In this document: positions 1 to 9,199 of the stretch, in pieces
Position numbering within the stretch: position 1 is the first letter of the stretch
Layout of the letters: every line of letters begins with the position of its first letter
NCBI RefSeq assembly: GCF_900167445.1
Contig: NZ_FUZT01000001.1
Location: 155,094 to 219,093 of the forward strand
Direction of reading: 5' to 3'
Length of the DNA: 64,000 nucleotides
Source: Maledivibacter halophilus
GTDB taxonomy: Bacteria; Bacillota; Clostridia; Peptostreptococcales; Caminicellaceae
The notes under the pieces: generated by a model
What the model was told of the DNA's origin: nothing
Database searches by the model: none
The model's input: only the letters and a program-made list of their open reading frames with translations
Made by a program: the position numbers and the translations under genes

Positions 1-38
1 GTTTGTGTTGAAACTCCTGCAGGACAGTTTGAGTATAA

Positions 39-147
39 AATCAACTCCATTAAGATGTTGTGATATATATGATTTATAGAAAATAATGGAAGCGTCTATA
101 TTTTACTATGAAATTTACAATACTTTAGAGTTGCTTATTTTAGATAA
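39..147. repeat. Degenerate copy of the 98-bp inverted-repeat element (family 2)
   Basis: Read on the minus strand, this stretch carries the CAACTCTAAAG block, the AAATTTCATAG block and the ATTATTTTCTAT block in the same order as the better preserved copy at 12621-12718. The outer ends are too eroded to define termini. It lies just upstream of the L25 gene. Homology was judged by eye from shared blocks. Confidence 0.5.
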
Positions 148-200
148 ATATTATTAAAAAAACAAGGGCAATGCCCCTTAAAAATATAGGAGGTTTTGTT

Positions 201-791
201 ATGAACACAGCAACACTTGTTGTCACACCAAGGCATGAAAAAGGACGTAAGGTAAGAAAGCAGGGTTTTATTCCTGCTATTATTTATGGTCATGGTACTA
301 AAAATACACCTATACAATTTCCAAAATCAAATTTTCAACGTGTCATAAATGAATTTGGACAAAGAGCCAAAATTAATCTAGTTATCAATGATGAAGAAAA
401 ATCTGGTATTATTAAGGCTGTAGATAGACATCCAGTTACTTTGGAAGTACAGCATGTTGATATACAGGTTGTACAAAAAGATGAAACAGTTAACTGGGAA
501 ATTCCAATCACCTTTTCTGGGCGTGAAAATCTTGAATCAAAGCGTTTAGTACTTCAAGTAGATTTAGCACAAATTGAAGTAAATGGCAGGGTAGATATTA
601 TACCTGATTCAATTGTAGTAGATGTAAAGAATAAAGATATAAATGACACCATAACAATAGGAGATTTGAAACTTGATTCTAGAATTAAAACTATTAAAAC
701 CCCCGATACGGTTTTAGCAATTGTAAAATCAAATTACAATACGGCTGCTGATACCATAATAGAAGATACAACCGAGGAAAGTGCTGTATAA
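201..791 (+). CDS. rplY: 50S ribosomal protein L25 / general stress protein Ctc
   Basis: This is the L25/TL5/Ctc family protein that binds 5S rRNA in the large ribosomal subunit. The N-terminal beta-barrel is recognisable from KGRKVRKQGFIPAIIYG near residues 13-29, and the protein continues into the C-terminal TL5-like domain with VDIQVVQKDE and LDSRIKTIKTPDTV. About 196 residues fits the long two-domain Ctc form. I start it at ATG 201, eight bases after TAGGAGGT, rather than at the in-frame ATG at 171, which has no good ribosome binding site. It stands alone between a degenerate repeat and a bidirectional terminator. Confidence 0.93.
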   Translation: MNTATLVVTPRHEKGRKVRKQGFIPAIIYGHGTKNTPIQFPKSNFQRVINEFGQRAKINLVINDEEKSGIIKAVDRHPVTLEVQHVDIQVVQKDETVNWEIPITFSGRENLESKRLVLQVDLAQIEVNGRVDIIPDSIVVDVKNKDINDTITIGDLKLDSRIKTIKTPDTVLAIVKSNYNTAADTIIEDTTEESAV

Positions 792-810
792 AGGACAATA
801 AAGTTTCAAT

Positions 811-864
811 AAAAGTCATGAGATTTTAAGACTGAGTGCTTAAATTCCCATGACTTTTTGCTTT
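811..864. terminator. Bidirectional terminator between rplY and the MFS gene
   Basis: AAAAGTCATG at 811-820 pairs with CATGACTTTT at 849-858, with further pairing inside (TTTTAAG with CTTAAA). T-rich sequence follows on the plus strand, and the minus-strand arm also ends in T residues. The two flanking genes converge here. Confidence 0.8.
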
Positions 865-2039
865 TAATACTTCTTCAATTTTTTACTAAATACAATTATT
901 AAGTAGGATAGAATAAAAATTAAGGCTGCCATTATAAATGGCGTTTTAGGATATATGTCCAATAAAGCTCCTGCAAATAGAGACCCTCCCACCATCCCTA
1001 CTGAGTTGGCAGAATTTTGAAGTCCCATAATTTTGCCATGTTCATTCTTACTTAGGTTCGATACCATTGTTTGCAATAGCGGTCTAAACATAGAAATCAC
1101 AAATATAAATATTAGAAATATCATTATTGAAGGCAAAGATAATAAATTATCTATAGTGGCAAGAATTATTAGGGTTATACCTGTGGCCAATAAAATAATT
1201 TTAAGTGATTTTTTTTCTCCATATTTATTTGCTATTTTTGGTGTTAAATACACATTTGCTATCATACCAACAATACCAGTTAAGGCCATATAATAACCTA
1301 TCTGTAATGGGTTTAAGTTTAAATATTTCTTTAAGAAATAGTTTATGCCGTTAGAATAAGCTGTATAGGAAAAAGATGTTAGTAGAACTAGCAATAATAA
1401 TGTTCCTAGAGCAGTAGGTATATATTTTTTTAAATTATCCTTAACTTGAAATATAAAAGGTGTTGTATTATCCTTTGAATTATGATACTTAACATCACTA
1501 TCTGGCAGAAACAAATAGATTACTAAGGCTTGAATGAATAATCCGATTGATTGAAAAATAAAGGCTCTATGATAATCCTTAGCACCAATATAGCCACCGA
1601 TGAGATATCCTAATGATACAGCAAAGCCTCTTATGGCAGTATAATAAGCTATGGCTTTACTTCTGTTTCTACTGTTTGTTTCATCTACAATATAGGCTAT
1701 GGAGTTAGTAAATATAGATGAAGAAAATCCTCCACCTATAACTCTAAATAAAATTATCATATATGCTTTTGTAGAAAAACCAAATCCTATTTGAGCAAGG
1801 GCGTATCCTACCATTGGAAGATATAAGAATAGTTTTCTTGTTCTATATTTATCAGATAAACTACCCCAAATTGGCGACATAGTAAAGCTTGCCACAGACA
1901 TGGCAGCAAACATTAATCCATACATAAATCCAGACATATTAAGACTAACAACTAATTCTGGAGTAACAGGATGAGCCATATTTGATAAAATTGTTACCCA
2001 AAATAATACTATAATTAAATAGATTGTTTTCTTATTCAA
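864..2039 (-). CDS. MFS transporter
   Basis: A major facilitator superfamily permease of about 391 residues with roughly twelve hydrophobic segments. The loop between helices 2 and 3 carries the family signature around GSLSDKYRTRKLF, and the second half repeats the pattern with IANKYGEKKSLK. The substrate cannot be read from sequence; multidrug or sugar efflux types look alike at this level. I use the TTG start at 2039 because GAGGTG lies eight bases upstream. An in-frame ATG at 2069 would add ten residues but places the ribosome binding site inside the gene. It is monocistronic and ends at the terminator shared with rplY. Confidence 0.85.
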   Translation of the reverse strand: MNKKTIYLIIVLFWVTILSNMAHPVTPELVVSLNMSGFMYGLMFAAMSVASFTMSPIWGSLSDKYRTRKLFLYLPMVGYALAQIGFGFSTKAYMIILFRVIGGGFSSSIFTNSIAYIVDETNSRNRSKAIAYYTAIRGFAVSLGYLIGGYIGAKDYHRAFIFQSIGLFIQALVIYLFLPDSDVKYHNSKDNTTPFIFQVKDNLKKYIPTALGTLLLLVLLTSFSYTAYSNGINYFLKKYLNLNPLQIGYYMALTGIVGMIANVYLTPKIANKYGEKKSLKIILLATGITLIILATIDNLLSLPSIMIFLIFIFVISMFRPLLQTMVSNLSKNEHGKIMGLQNSANSVGMVGGSLFAGALLDIYPKTPFIMAALIFILSYLIIVFSKKLKKY

Positions 2040-2207
2040 AAAAAGCACCTCATTTACCAAAATTAGCAAATCTCCATTTCATATTATATCATTTATTTCC
2101 AATAAATTCTGAGTTATTTTTTTAAAAATAGACTTTATTTGACATAGAAAGAATAATAAAAATTATTATGCAAATAATATGGTTAATAATTTTGACATTG
2201 TTTAACT

Positions 2208-2366
2208 GAGCAAATTGCATAATTACCTTCTCAAAAAACTAACTACCACATATTGTTTTAAAATCTTCGAAGCTATACCATCGAAATATATTCCATTCTA
2301 AATAATTAAATTAAGGATAATATTCGCATATGCAATTTTGCTAAATTAAAGTTATGGAATTTCCTC
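2208..2366 (+). repeat. 159-bp MITE-like element, family 1 copy A
   Basis: The left end GAGCAAATTGCAT and right end ATGGAATTTCCTC are near-perfect inverted repeats of each other. AACT occurs directly on both sides (2204-2207 and 2367-2370), consistent with a 4-bp target duplication. The interior matches copies B, C and D. It has no coding capacity and lies upstream of the ABC exporter operon. Confidence 0.75.
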
Positions 2367-2424
2367 AACTATAACTGTATTAAAAATAAAATAAGAGAAT
2401 TATATTTTGAAGGGATATTTAAAA

Positions 2425-3309
2425 ATGAATGTTATTGAAACCAATAATTTAACTAAAAATTATGGAAAATCAAGGGGAATTGTCAATGTAAGCTTTAGTG
2501 TTAAAGAAGGTGAAATTTTTGGGTTTATTGGTCCAAACGGTTCTGGAAAATCAACTACTATTAGAACACTATTATCCTTAATTTATCCTACTAGTGGTAG
2601 TGCTACTATATTTGGTAAAGATGTTATAAAATTTGGACCTGAAATTAAAAAAGAAATTGGCTATTTACCATCGGAAGTTTTTTATTATGACAACATGAAA
2701 GTTATTGATTTTTTAAAATATTCAGCTAGTTTTTATAAAAAGGACTGTAATAAAAGAATTTATTACTTGGCGGATGAGATGAACCTGAATTTACATAAAA
2801 AAATCGATGATTTGTCTTTAGGAAACAAGAAAAAGGTTGGGATTGTTCAAGGTTTACTTCACCAGCCCAAACTTATTATTCTTGATGAACCTACTAGTGG
2901 TTTGGATCCTCTCATGCAGCAGAAATTTTTTGACATATTAAAAAAGGAAAACAAGAAAGGGGCAACAATTTTTTTCTCTTCTCATATTTTAAGTGAAGTC
3001 CAAAAACTGTGCGATCGTGTGGCTATTATAAAAGAAGGAAAAATAGTAAATCTAGAAAAGATTAGTACTTTAAAGGAAAATAATTATAAAAAATTTAAGA
3101 TAGAACCGCTATCTAACATGGATTTAAATTATTTTAATATAAATGGTATAAAGAATTTAGAGATAAAGGATAAAACAATTAAATTTATGTTTAAAGGAAA
3201 TCTCAATACTCTTATGAAAAAAATATCTGCAATCGAAATATCAAATATTTGGATAGAAGAGCCTAGCCTTGAAGAAATTTTTATTCATTATTATTCGAGG
3301 GAGGAATAG
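2425..3309 (+). CDS. ABC transporter ATP-binding protein (ABC-2 exporter type)
   Basis: ATPase subunit of an ABC exporter encoded with two permeases. Walker A GPNGSGKST is at residues 36-44, Walker B with LDEPTSGLDP starts near residue 153, and the H-loop SSHIL follows. The signature motif near residue 130 reads LSLGN instead of LSGGQ, a variant seen in this exporter class. The C-terminal 80 residues are the usual variable extension. ATG 2425 is preferred because GAAGGG sits ten bases upstream; the in-frame TTG at 2407 overlaps that site. The gene follows repeat copy A and is five bases from the next gene, so the three genes form one operon. The exported substrate is unknown; an antimicrobial or lipid are options. 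Confidence 0.88.
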   Translation: MNVIETNNLTKNYGKSRGIVNVSFSVKEGEIFGFIGPNGSGKSTTIRTLLSLIYPTSGSATIFGKDVIKFGPEIKKEIGYLPSEVFYYDNMKVIDFLKYSASFYKKDCNKRIYYLADEMNLNLHKKIDDLSLGNKKKVGIVQGLLHQPKLIILDEPTSGLDPLMQQKFFDILKKENKKGATIFFSSHILSEVQKLCDRVAIIKEGKIVNLEKISTLKENNYKKFKIEPLSNMDLNYFNINGIKNLEIKDKTIKFMFKGNLNTLMKKISAIEISNIWIEEPSLEEIFIHYYSREE

Positions 3310-3314
3310 AGAAA

Positions 3315-4112
3315 ATGAATATATTCTTACATGAGCTAAAGACATATAAAAAATCCACAATTTTTTGGAGCATATCCTTAATAGTAGTAATTGCTGTATT
3401 TTTTTCATTATTTCCATCCTTTTCAAGGGATATTGATCAGATGAAAAGATTATTGGAAGGTTTCCCAGAAGCCATAAGAATGGGAATGGGAATTTCATTA
3501 GAGAGTTTTAATAATGTATTAGGCTACTATTCCTTTCCATTTACATTTATACTTTTTCTTGGTGGAATTCAGGCTATGTATCTAGGTATTTCTATTGTAT
3601 CAAAGGAAGTAAGTGAAAGGACGTCAGATTTCCTTTTAACAAAACCTATTACACGGGTACAAATCTTGACTTCTAAGATATTAGCAATAATTACCTCTTT
3701 AACAATTACTAATATGGTTTATATAGTAGGTACAAGTATAATTATTTATATTGTGAAGAATGATGATTATAGTTTTAAAATATTATTTATGATTTCTATT
3801 ACACTATTATTTATACAGTTGATATTTATGTCATTAGGTATTGTTATTTCAGTTATACTACCAAAGATTAAATCGGTTTTATCTATTTCTTTGTCTACTG
3901 TATTTATTTTTTATTTTATAAGCTTTTTGAGCTCAAGAGCTGATGACGACATGATTCGATATATAACCCCTTTTAAATATTTTGATCCTTCCTATATTAT
4001 AGAAAATAGTGCCTATGAATCGATATTTATTGTTATAACCTTATTACTAATTTCAGCTTTTATCACTGCAAGCTATATAATTTATATAAAAAAAGATATT
4101 CATACTATTTAG
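3315..4112 (+). CDS. ABC exporter permease, first subunit
   Basis: A membrane protein of 265 residues with about six hydrophobic helices in the arrangement of ABC-2 type permeases. It carries the conserved region around ERTSDFLLTKPITR, the cytoplasmic coupling segment after helix 2, which is shared with the next gene as EFLLAKPVSR. It starts five bases after the ATPase gene with GGGAGGAA upstream. The two permeases are clearly paralogous and probably form a heterodimer with two ATPase subunits. Substrate not recognisable. Confidence 0.85.
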   Translation: MNIFLHELKTYKKSTIFWSISLIVVIAVFFSLFPSFSRDIDQMKRLLEGFPEAIRMGMGISLESFNNVLGYYSFPFTFILFLGGIQAMYLGISIVSKEVSERTSDFLLTKPITRVQILTSKILAIITSLTITNMVYIVGTSIIIYIVKNDDYSFKILFMISITLLFIQLIFMSLGIVISVILPKIKSVLSISLSTVFIFYFISFLSSRADDDMIRYITPFKYFDPSYIIENSAYESIFIVITLLLISAFITASYIIYIKKDIHTI

Positions 4113-4146
4113 TAAGCTGATTTTAAAATCTGGGAGTGAGAAGTTT

Positions 4147-4944
4147 ATGAATATATTAGCTATAGAAATTAAATCCAATATAAAATCACTTACTATATGG
4201 TGTATAGGAATGGTGGCAATGATTGGTGCTGGGATGGGTAAATTTGTAGGATACACTAAATCAGGAGAAGCTATAAATGATATCTTAACTATATTTCCAA
4301 AATCCTTGTTAAATGTGATGGGGATAAGTAGTTTTGATTTATCAACTGTTATTGGTTTTTATGGAGTACTTTTCCTATATCTCATATTAATTGCTGCTTC
4401 CCATGCTATTATGTTGGGAGTAAATATAATATTAAAGGAAGAAAACGATAAAACTATAGAGTTTTTACTTGCTAAGCCTGTTTCAAGAAGTAAAGTTATA
4501 ACTTCAAAGCTTTTAGCAGCCCTTTTTAATATTATTATTTTAAATATAGTTACACTTACGGCATCTTTTTTTGCGGTTAATTATTTTAATCAGTTTCATG
4601 AGACATTAATATATATAATAATGTTAATGGCTGGAATGTTTATCCTACAACTTATATTTTTAAGTGTAGGATTATTACTGGCCTCTGCCAGTAATAATCC
4701 TAAGACTACGACTTCCAAGGCTGGAGCAATATTACTTACTACTTTCATATTGTATTTACTAATAAATATGAGTGATAAGCTTGAAAAGCTAAAATTTCTT
4801 ACTCCCTTTAAATACTTTGAAGCTGAATCCATAATTTTGGGAAAGGGTTTTGATATGTTTTTCATAATACTTTCATTTGTGATTATAGTTATATCATTGA
4901 TAGGGACTTATAAGTTTTATAAAAGAAGGGACTTAAATGTATAA
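4147..4944 (+). CDS. ABC exporter permease, second subunit
   Basis: The paralogue of the preceding permease and also 265 residues. It shares the EFLLAKPVSR coupling segment, the LTPFKYFEAE motif near the last helices (TPFKYFDPS in its partner) and a closing Lys/Arg-rich tail. About six membrane helices are visible. The equal lengths and shared motifs point to a gene duplication. It is the last gene of the exporter operon; GGGAGTG precedes the ATG. The inverted repeat downstream (5012-5046) has no convincing T-tract on the plus strand. Confidence 0.85.
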   Translation: MNILAIEIKSNIKSLTIWCIGMVAMIGAGMGKFVGYTKSGEAINDILTIFPKSLLNVMGISSFDLSTVIGFYGVLFLYLILIAASHAIMLGVNIILKEENDKTIEFLLAKPVSRSKVITSKLLAALFNIIILNIVTLTASFFAVNYFNQFHETLIYIIMLMAGMFILQLIFLSVGLLLASASNNPKTTTSKAGAILLTTFILYLLINMSDKLEKLKFLTPFKYFEAESIILGKGFDMFFIILSFVIIVISLIGTYKFYKRRDLNV

Positions 4945-5079
4945 AGTGTCGTAGTTTGCTGAGAAAAATGAAAATAGAACTAATTGTTTCAAATATATTT
5001 GTCTTAAAAAAAAGACATTGTCCAAAATTCAATGTGTTTAATGTCTCAAAAAAGAGATAATATTTTACAAATTTTAAAG

Positions 5080-5166
5080 CCTATGGGAATTCAAGAAATA
5101 TCGATAAATATTTTTCATGACAGGGTGAAATTAATATTTATCAATATTTTAAAGAATTTCCATAGG
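5080..5166 (+). repeat. Long imperfect palindrome upstream of the putP-type gene
   Basis: CCTATGGGAATTC (5080-5092) pairs with GAATTTCCATAGG (5154-5166) with one wobble. The interior continues to pair (ATAAATATT with AATATTTAT) almost to a small loop near GACAGGG, giving an arm of nearly 40 bases. It lies in the 408-base gap between the exporter and the symporter. It may be an insertion-type palindrome or part of a leader RNA. Confidence 0.55.
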
Positions 5167-5170
5167 TATT

Positions 5171-5216
5171 AATTTTATGCCAATATATTGTCTATGAAAT
5201 ATATTGGCATAAAATT
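5171..5216 (+). repeat. Perfect 18-bp hairpin in the putP leader
   Basis: The 18 bases at 5171-5188 are exactly complementary to 5199-5216, with a 10-base loop. No T-run follows on the plus strand, so it is not a simple terminator for upstream genes. Together with the palindrome at 5080-5166 it makes a two-hairpin leader about 135 bases before the symporter start. Confidence 0.6.
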
Positions 5217-5352
5217 TGCAAAATATTATAAATAATCAGTAAAAATCAAAGCTTAATTTTTAGGAACAAAAATAATAATAAAAGGAGGTAAATTTGAGGA
5301 CATTGGAAAGTATATAGGTAGTGAAATTTAGCATAAGGAGGGTAAATTTTAT

Positions 5353-6825
5353 ATGAAAGGTAATTTATACACAACAATGGGACTATTTATATTTTTAGTA
5401 GCGGTAGTTATTATTGGATATTGGTCGTCAAGAAAGGTTAAGACTTCAAATGATTTCTATTTAGGTGGAGATAAGTTGCCAGGATGGGGACTAGCATTAT
5501 CTGAACGCTGTTCTGATATGTCTGGATGGCTGCTTATAGGAGTTCCAGGAATAGCATGGGAAACAGGATTATCAAGTATATGGATTATTGTGGGAGCTGG
5601 AGGTGGAGCAATATTTCAGTGGTTAGTTTATTCAAGACCATTTATGGAAGGTAGAAAAGAAACTGGAGCCTTAACACCGGTTGGACTTATAGCAGAGAGA
5701 TTACCCGAAGATAGTAAATGGGTAAGATTATTACCAGGAATAGTAACATTTATATTTTATATGGGATATATAGGATCTCAGTTTTTAGCTGGTGGAAAAG
5801 TTTTATATCAAACTTTTGGTATTGATACTACTATAGGTTTGGTAATTATAGCAGTTATTATAATTATTTATTCATTTGTAGGTGGATTTATGTCGGTTGT
5901 TTGGACCGATGTTTTACAAGCTCTTCTTATGGTGTTTACTTTGACAATATTACCTTTAATTTTGCTTATTCAAGTGATGGCGGATCCTTCATTATCTATT
6001 ACAGCAGCCTTGAAAGCCGCAGGCCCTGAACATGCTTCATGGCTGGGGGGCAAATCTGGGGCGGCAGCAATGGTATTATTAGGAGCTAATTTAAGTTGGT
6101 TCTTTGCTAACCTAGGAGGATATCCCCACTTAGATGTAAGAATGATGGCCATTAATAATGAAAAGGATAGAAAAGAAGGACTGATAACAGCTACAATTTG
6201 GAGTATATTAACCTCCGTAGGGGCTATACTAATAGGCTTATTAGCAAGAACAATTCATGGTGCTCCTGCTGCACTAGTTGCAGATAGAGAAATGACGCTC
6301 CCCTTTATGGTACTTCAACATACTCCAGCAATTATGGGAGGAATACTATTGGCGGGTGCATTGGCAGCCATGATGTCAACAGCAGATTCCCAATTACTTG
6401 TGGCAGCTTCAGCTGCAGCAGAGGACCTATATACTAAGGTATTCAAAAAGTCAGAAAAAATTGACGAAAAAACATTACTTAAGATTACAAGATTAGCTAC
6501 AATAATAATTGGTGGTTTAGGATTAGTATTTGCATTAACAGCTCAAGATTTTGTTTATACTTTAGTTAGTTTTTCAGCTACTGGATTGTTCTCAGCCTTT
6601 GGTCCAGCAATTACTTTAACATTCTTCTGGGGTAAAAAAGTTTCAAAACAAGGAATTATCGCAGCCTTTATAGCAGGTCCTTTAACTACAATATTATGGA
6701 TTAGCTTAGGACTTACATCCATTGTAACGGTAAGATTAGTTGCACCACCAGTAGGATTTATAGCTGCAATTGCAGCATCATTAATATGGCCTAGAAAAGA
6801 GATGACTAAAGAAAAGAGTATTTAA
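5353..6825 (+). CDS. putP: Sodium/solute symporter, PutP (sodium/proline) type
   Basis: A 490-residue SSS-family permease with about thirteen membrane helices. The N-terminal region SSRKVKTSNDFYLGGDKLPG and the run ALSERCSDMSGWLLIGVPG match the proline permease subgroup closely. The sodium-site helix reads AAMMSTADSQLL, and DVRMMAINNEKD is also typical of PutP. It would import proline (or a close analogue) with sodium at the cytoplasmic membrane. The ATG follows AAGGAGGG at a good distance. It is monocistronic, preceded by two large hairpins and followed by a long inverted repeat. Proline specificity is an inference from subgroup motifs. Confidence 0.85.
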   Translation: MKGNLYTTMGLFIFLVAVVIIGYWSSRKVKTSNDFYLGGDKLPGWGLALSERCSDMSGWLLIGVPGIAWETGLSSIWIIVGAGGGAIFQWLVYSRPFMEGRKETGALTPVGLIAERLPEDSKWVRLLPGIVTFIFYMGYIGSQFLAGGKVLYQTFGIDTTIGLVIIAVIIIIYSFVGGFMSVVWTDVLQALLMVFTLTILPLILLIQVMADPSLSITAALKAAGPEHASWLGGKSGAAAMVLLGANLSWFFANLGGYPHLDVRMMAINNEKDRKEGLITATIWSILTSVGAILIGLLARTIHGAPAALVADREMTLPFMVLQHTPAIMGGILLAGALAAMMSTADSQLLVAASAAAEDLYTKVFKKSEKIDEKTLLKITRLATIIIGGLGLVFALTAQDFVYTLVSFSATGLFSAFGPAITLTFFWGKKVSKQGIIAAFIAGPLTTILWISLGLTSIVTVRLVAPPVGFIAAIAASLIWPRKEMTKEKSI

Positions 6826-6883
6826 AAAAAATATAAAGAATTGATTGTTGAGAATCAATGTTTTCAAAAGATACAAATATAAA

Positions 6884-6927
6884 GAATGTCAAAGGATCTG
6901 CCTTTATTTACAGATCCTTTGACATTC
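6884..6927. terminator. 17-bp inverted repeat after the putP-type gene
   Basis: The 17 bases at 6884-6900 pair perfectly with 6911-6927 around a 10-base loop. The following sequence is only moderately T-rich. A small hairpin (TTGATT/AATCAA, 6841-6858) precedes it. It is the likely transcript end for the symporter gene. The short ORF that could be drawn across it is spurious. Confidence 0.6.
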
Positions 6928-7119
6928 AATTTGTATATAGGCCCAATATTTTAAGTTTTTTTATTGCTATCTTTTTTGCTAAAATCTATGGGGTGTATGG
7001 GGCTACAGGTTCATTAAAAAAAGGTTTGACAAAATATTGAAAAGATACAAAATATGACATAAAATATATAGTATATACTGTTTTTGCCACTATAAAATAG
7101 AATAATAGGAGTGATTTAT

Positions 7120-8160
7120 TTGAAAAGTATGAAGGCCTTATATTTTCCCGAGTTACATAAAATAGAACTACGACAAGTTGAAAAACCTGCTTTAAAGGAT
7201 GAAAATGATGTTATTGTTAAAATTACCCTTACAACAATTTGTGGAAGTGACTTACATATTATTCATGGTGCAATTCCATCAAAACCAGGCTTTGTTTTAG
7301 GACATGAATATGTAGGGGTTATAGAGGAAGTGGGAAGTGCTGTAAAGAATTTTCAAAAAGGAGATAGAGTTATAGGCCCTCCAGTTCCATTCTGTGGGAA
7401 ATGTGACAGCTGTCATGCTGGTGATTATGCCCATTGCAATGCTGGTATACACGGAAGCAGCTGCCATTTGTGGGGGACACATGCTGAATACATGAGGGTT
7501 CCTAATGCTGAAGCTTGCTTGGTACATGTTCCTGATGAACTATCAGATGAAGATGTTATTTTTACTGCAGACATATTATCAACTGGCTACAGTGCAGTAA
7601 TGCAAGCTAAAGTTAAGCCTTTAGATACAGTTGTTATATTTGGTGCAGGGCCTGTAGGCTTAAGTGCATTAGCTGCTGCAAAATTATATAGTCCTAGGGA
7701 AATTATATTAGTGGGGAGAAAAGATAAATTTAGATTAAATGTAGGTAAAAAAATTGGAGCTACTGATATTATTGTTTCTTCGGAGGAGGATGTAATATCA
7801 ACTATTAAAAAACTGACCAATGGACGTGGTGCTGATGTGGCTATTGATGCTGTTGGAGTTGAACCAACGATCCAACAGGCTGTAAGATGTGTAGGCATTA
7901 ATGGTAGGGTATCTGTAGTTGGAATTTCAGGAGCAAATGTCACATTACCCTTAGGAGAAGTATTTTTTAATAACATAAGCATTGATATGGGTCTGGGAGA
8001 TATAGGTCATGTGAAATACTTAATGAATTTGATAAAAGAAAAGTTCATTGATCTATCACCATTGATAACTCATAGGATGAGGCTTGATGAGATAGAAGAA
8101 GCTTTTAAATTATTTGAGAATAGAAATGAAGATGTGCTTAAAATACTTGTAAAACCATAA
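7120..8160 (+). CDS. Zinc-dependent alcohol dehydrogenase family protein
   Basis: A medium-chain dehydrogenase/reductase of about 346 residues. Catalytic-zinc ligands are visible in TICGSD and GHEYVG near the N-terminus. The structural-zinc cluster is in CGKCDSCHAGDYAHC, and the Rossmann NAD(P) motif is GAGPVGL. It resembles threonine-dehydrogenase, sorbitol and butanediol-type enzymes, but the substrate cannot be fixed. The TTG at 7120 is chosen because AGGAG ends eight bases upstream; the GTG at 7111 overlaps that site and the ATG at 7129 is too distant. It is monocistronic with a clear terminator. Confidence 0.88.
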   Translation: MKSMKALYFPELHKIELRQVEKPALKDENDVIVKITLTTICGSDLHIIHGAIPSKPGFVLGHEYVGVIEEVGSAVKNFQKGDRVIGPPVPFCGKCDSCHAGDYAHCNAGIHGSSCHLWGTHAEYMRVPNAEACLVHVPDELSDEDVIFTADILSTGYSAVMQAKVKPLDTVVIFGAGPVGLSALAAAKLYSPREIILVGRKDKFRLNVGKKIGATDIIVSSEEDVISTIKKLTNGRGADVAIDAVGVEPTIQQAVRCVGINGRVSVVGISGANVTLPLGEVFFNNISIDMGLGDIGHVKYLMNLIKEKFIDLSPLITHRMRLDEIEEAFKLFENRNEDVLKILVKP

Positions 8161-8194
8161 TCTTATATATGTCATGTGAAACAATATAAGAAAG

Positions 8195-8231
8195 GAGCTG
8201 CTAGAGAATAAATTTAAGGCAGCTCTTTTTT
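8195..8231 (+). terminator. Rho-independent terminator of the alcohol dehydrogenase gene
   Basis: GAGCTGC (8195-8201) pairs with GCAGCTC (8219-8225), followed directly by six T residues. Confidence 0.88.
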
Positions 8232-8325
8232 AAAACAAGGCAAATTGCTTTTTAAAGCTTTATAATAAAGATAAACAGCCATTTTCTAAAAAGATAAGTG
8301 GGTGTATATAGGAGAGTGAGTGTAT

Positions 8326-8736
8326 ATGGAAGCTAAATATATTGTTATAGTTCAATGTGATATTGCACATAGAAGGTGCAGTGGTTTTGCCTGTTCAAAT
8401 GCTTTCTATAATAAAGAAGGAATGTTTGATATTTATAATAATAACACAAAGTATATTTCATTTACTTGTGGGGGATGTTGTGGAAAGGGAATTGCTGCAA
8501 AGCTAGAGCATTTTTCCAAAAAACTAAAAAGAAAAACTGATATCAATAAAAATGAAGTAGTAATTCATCTATCATCTTGTATAGTAACTGATAATCATCA
8601 TTACGATAGATGTCCTCATATTGATTATATTAAGGATATTATCTTAAAAAAAGGCTATAAAAATTTAGTAGAAGGGTCTTATATAAGTGATAATGCAGAA
8701 ATGAAAAGAAAGCAAGGTGTATACACTAGTTATTAG
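8326..8736 (+). CDS. CGGC domain-containing protein, putative metal-binding
   Basis: A small Cys-rich protein of 136 residues matching the CGGC family, named for its CGGC-C-GKG motif. Here Cys48, Cys51 and Cys52 lie in TCGGCCGKG, with further cysteines at 11, 18 and 23 and in SSCIV and DRCPH. The family is thought to bind metal but has no assigned reaction. I start at ATG 8326, eleven bases after AGGAG; a GTG at 8320 is possible but too close. Known neighbours of this family do not help here; it is flanked by a terminator and a large palindrome, so it is probably transcribed alone. Confidence 0.8.
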   Translation: MEAKYIVIVQCDIAHRRCSGFACSNAFYNKEGMFDIYNNNTKYISFTCGGCCGKGIAAKLEHFSKKLKRKTDINKNEVVIHLSSCIVTDNHHYDRCPHIDYIKDIILKKGYKNLVEGSYISDNAEMKRKQGVYTSY

Positions 8737-8750
8737 AATTATAAATTAAC

Positions 8751-8906
8751 TTTTTGTTCTAGTTTCTATATCGGGAGTTTTAATATTTCCTTTTTGTTCA
8801 TGCTATAAACTTGTTTTTTTATACAATTTTTAAGGGGAAAACAGGTTTATAAAAATCACTCAAATGAAAAATTAAAACTCCCTAGTTTATATTTTAGAAC
8901 AAAAAA
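8751..8906. repeat. Large palindromic element (family 3-like)
   Basis: The outer arms 8751-8784 and 8871-8906 are imperfectly complementary over about 34 bases (TTTTTGTTCTA with TAGAACAAAA, GGGAGTTTTAAT with ATTAAAACTCCC). An inner pair, ATAAACTTGTTTT (8805-8817) and AAAACAGGTTTAT (8838-8850), closes the centre. The centre, including CATGCTATAAAC and GTTTATAAAAATC, is shared with the element at 17617-17728. It may terminate the CGGC gene transcript. Confidence 0.6.
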
Positions 8907-9020
8907 TTTGATTTACTAGCACAGCAGGTTAAATTAAAAAGGTGTAGGCTTGAATTATTTTTCTTACAAAAGCAAATATAAGTAAGAGAAATTCAAGTCT
9001 ATTTTATTTTTTGGATATTT

Positions 9021-9179
9021 GAGCAAATTGCATAATTACCTTCCCAAAAGATTATCTATTATATATAGTTTTAAAATCTTCAAATCCATACTATCGAAAT
9101 ATATTTAATTCTAAATAATTAAATTAAGGATAATATTCCCATATGCAACCCAGCCAAATTAGAGTTATGCAATTTCCTC
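9021..9179 (+). repeat. 159-bp MITE-like element, family 1 copy B
   Basis: It begins GAGCAAATTGCAT and ends ATGCAATTTCCTC, which are inverted repeats of each other, and has exactly the same length as copy A. The flanks ATTT and ATTC could be a decayed 4-bp target duplication. The interior is clearly homologous to copy A, with AATAATTAAATTAAGGATAA shared exactly. Confidence 0.78.
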
Positions 9180-9199
9180 ATTCAAATATAAATAAGATA

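Noticed and set aside
5000-5352. Known riboswitch upstream of the symporter
   Set aside because: Two strong hairpins are present, but none of the conserved cores that I can recall for glycine, lysine, SAM, T-box or other classes is seen.
6858-7040. 60-residue ORF after putP
   Set aside because: It runs through the 17-bp inverted repeat, has no ribosome binding site and no protein-like pattern.
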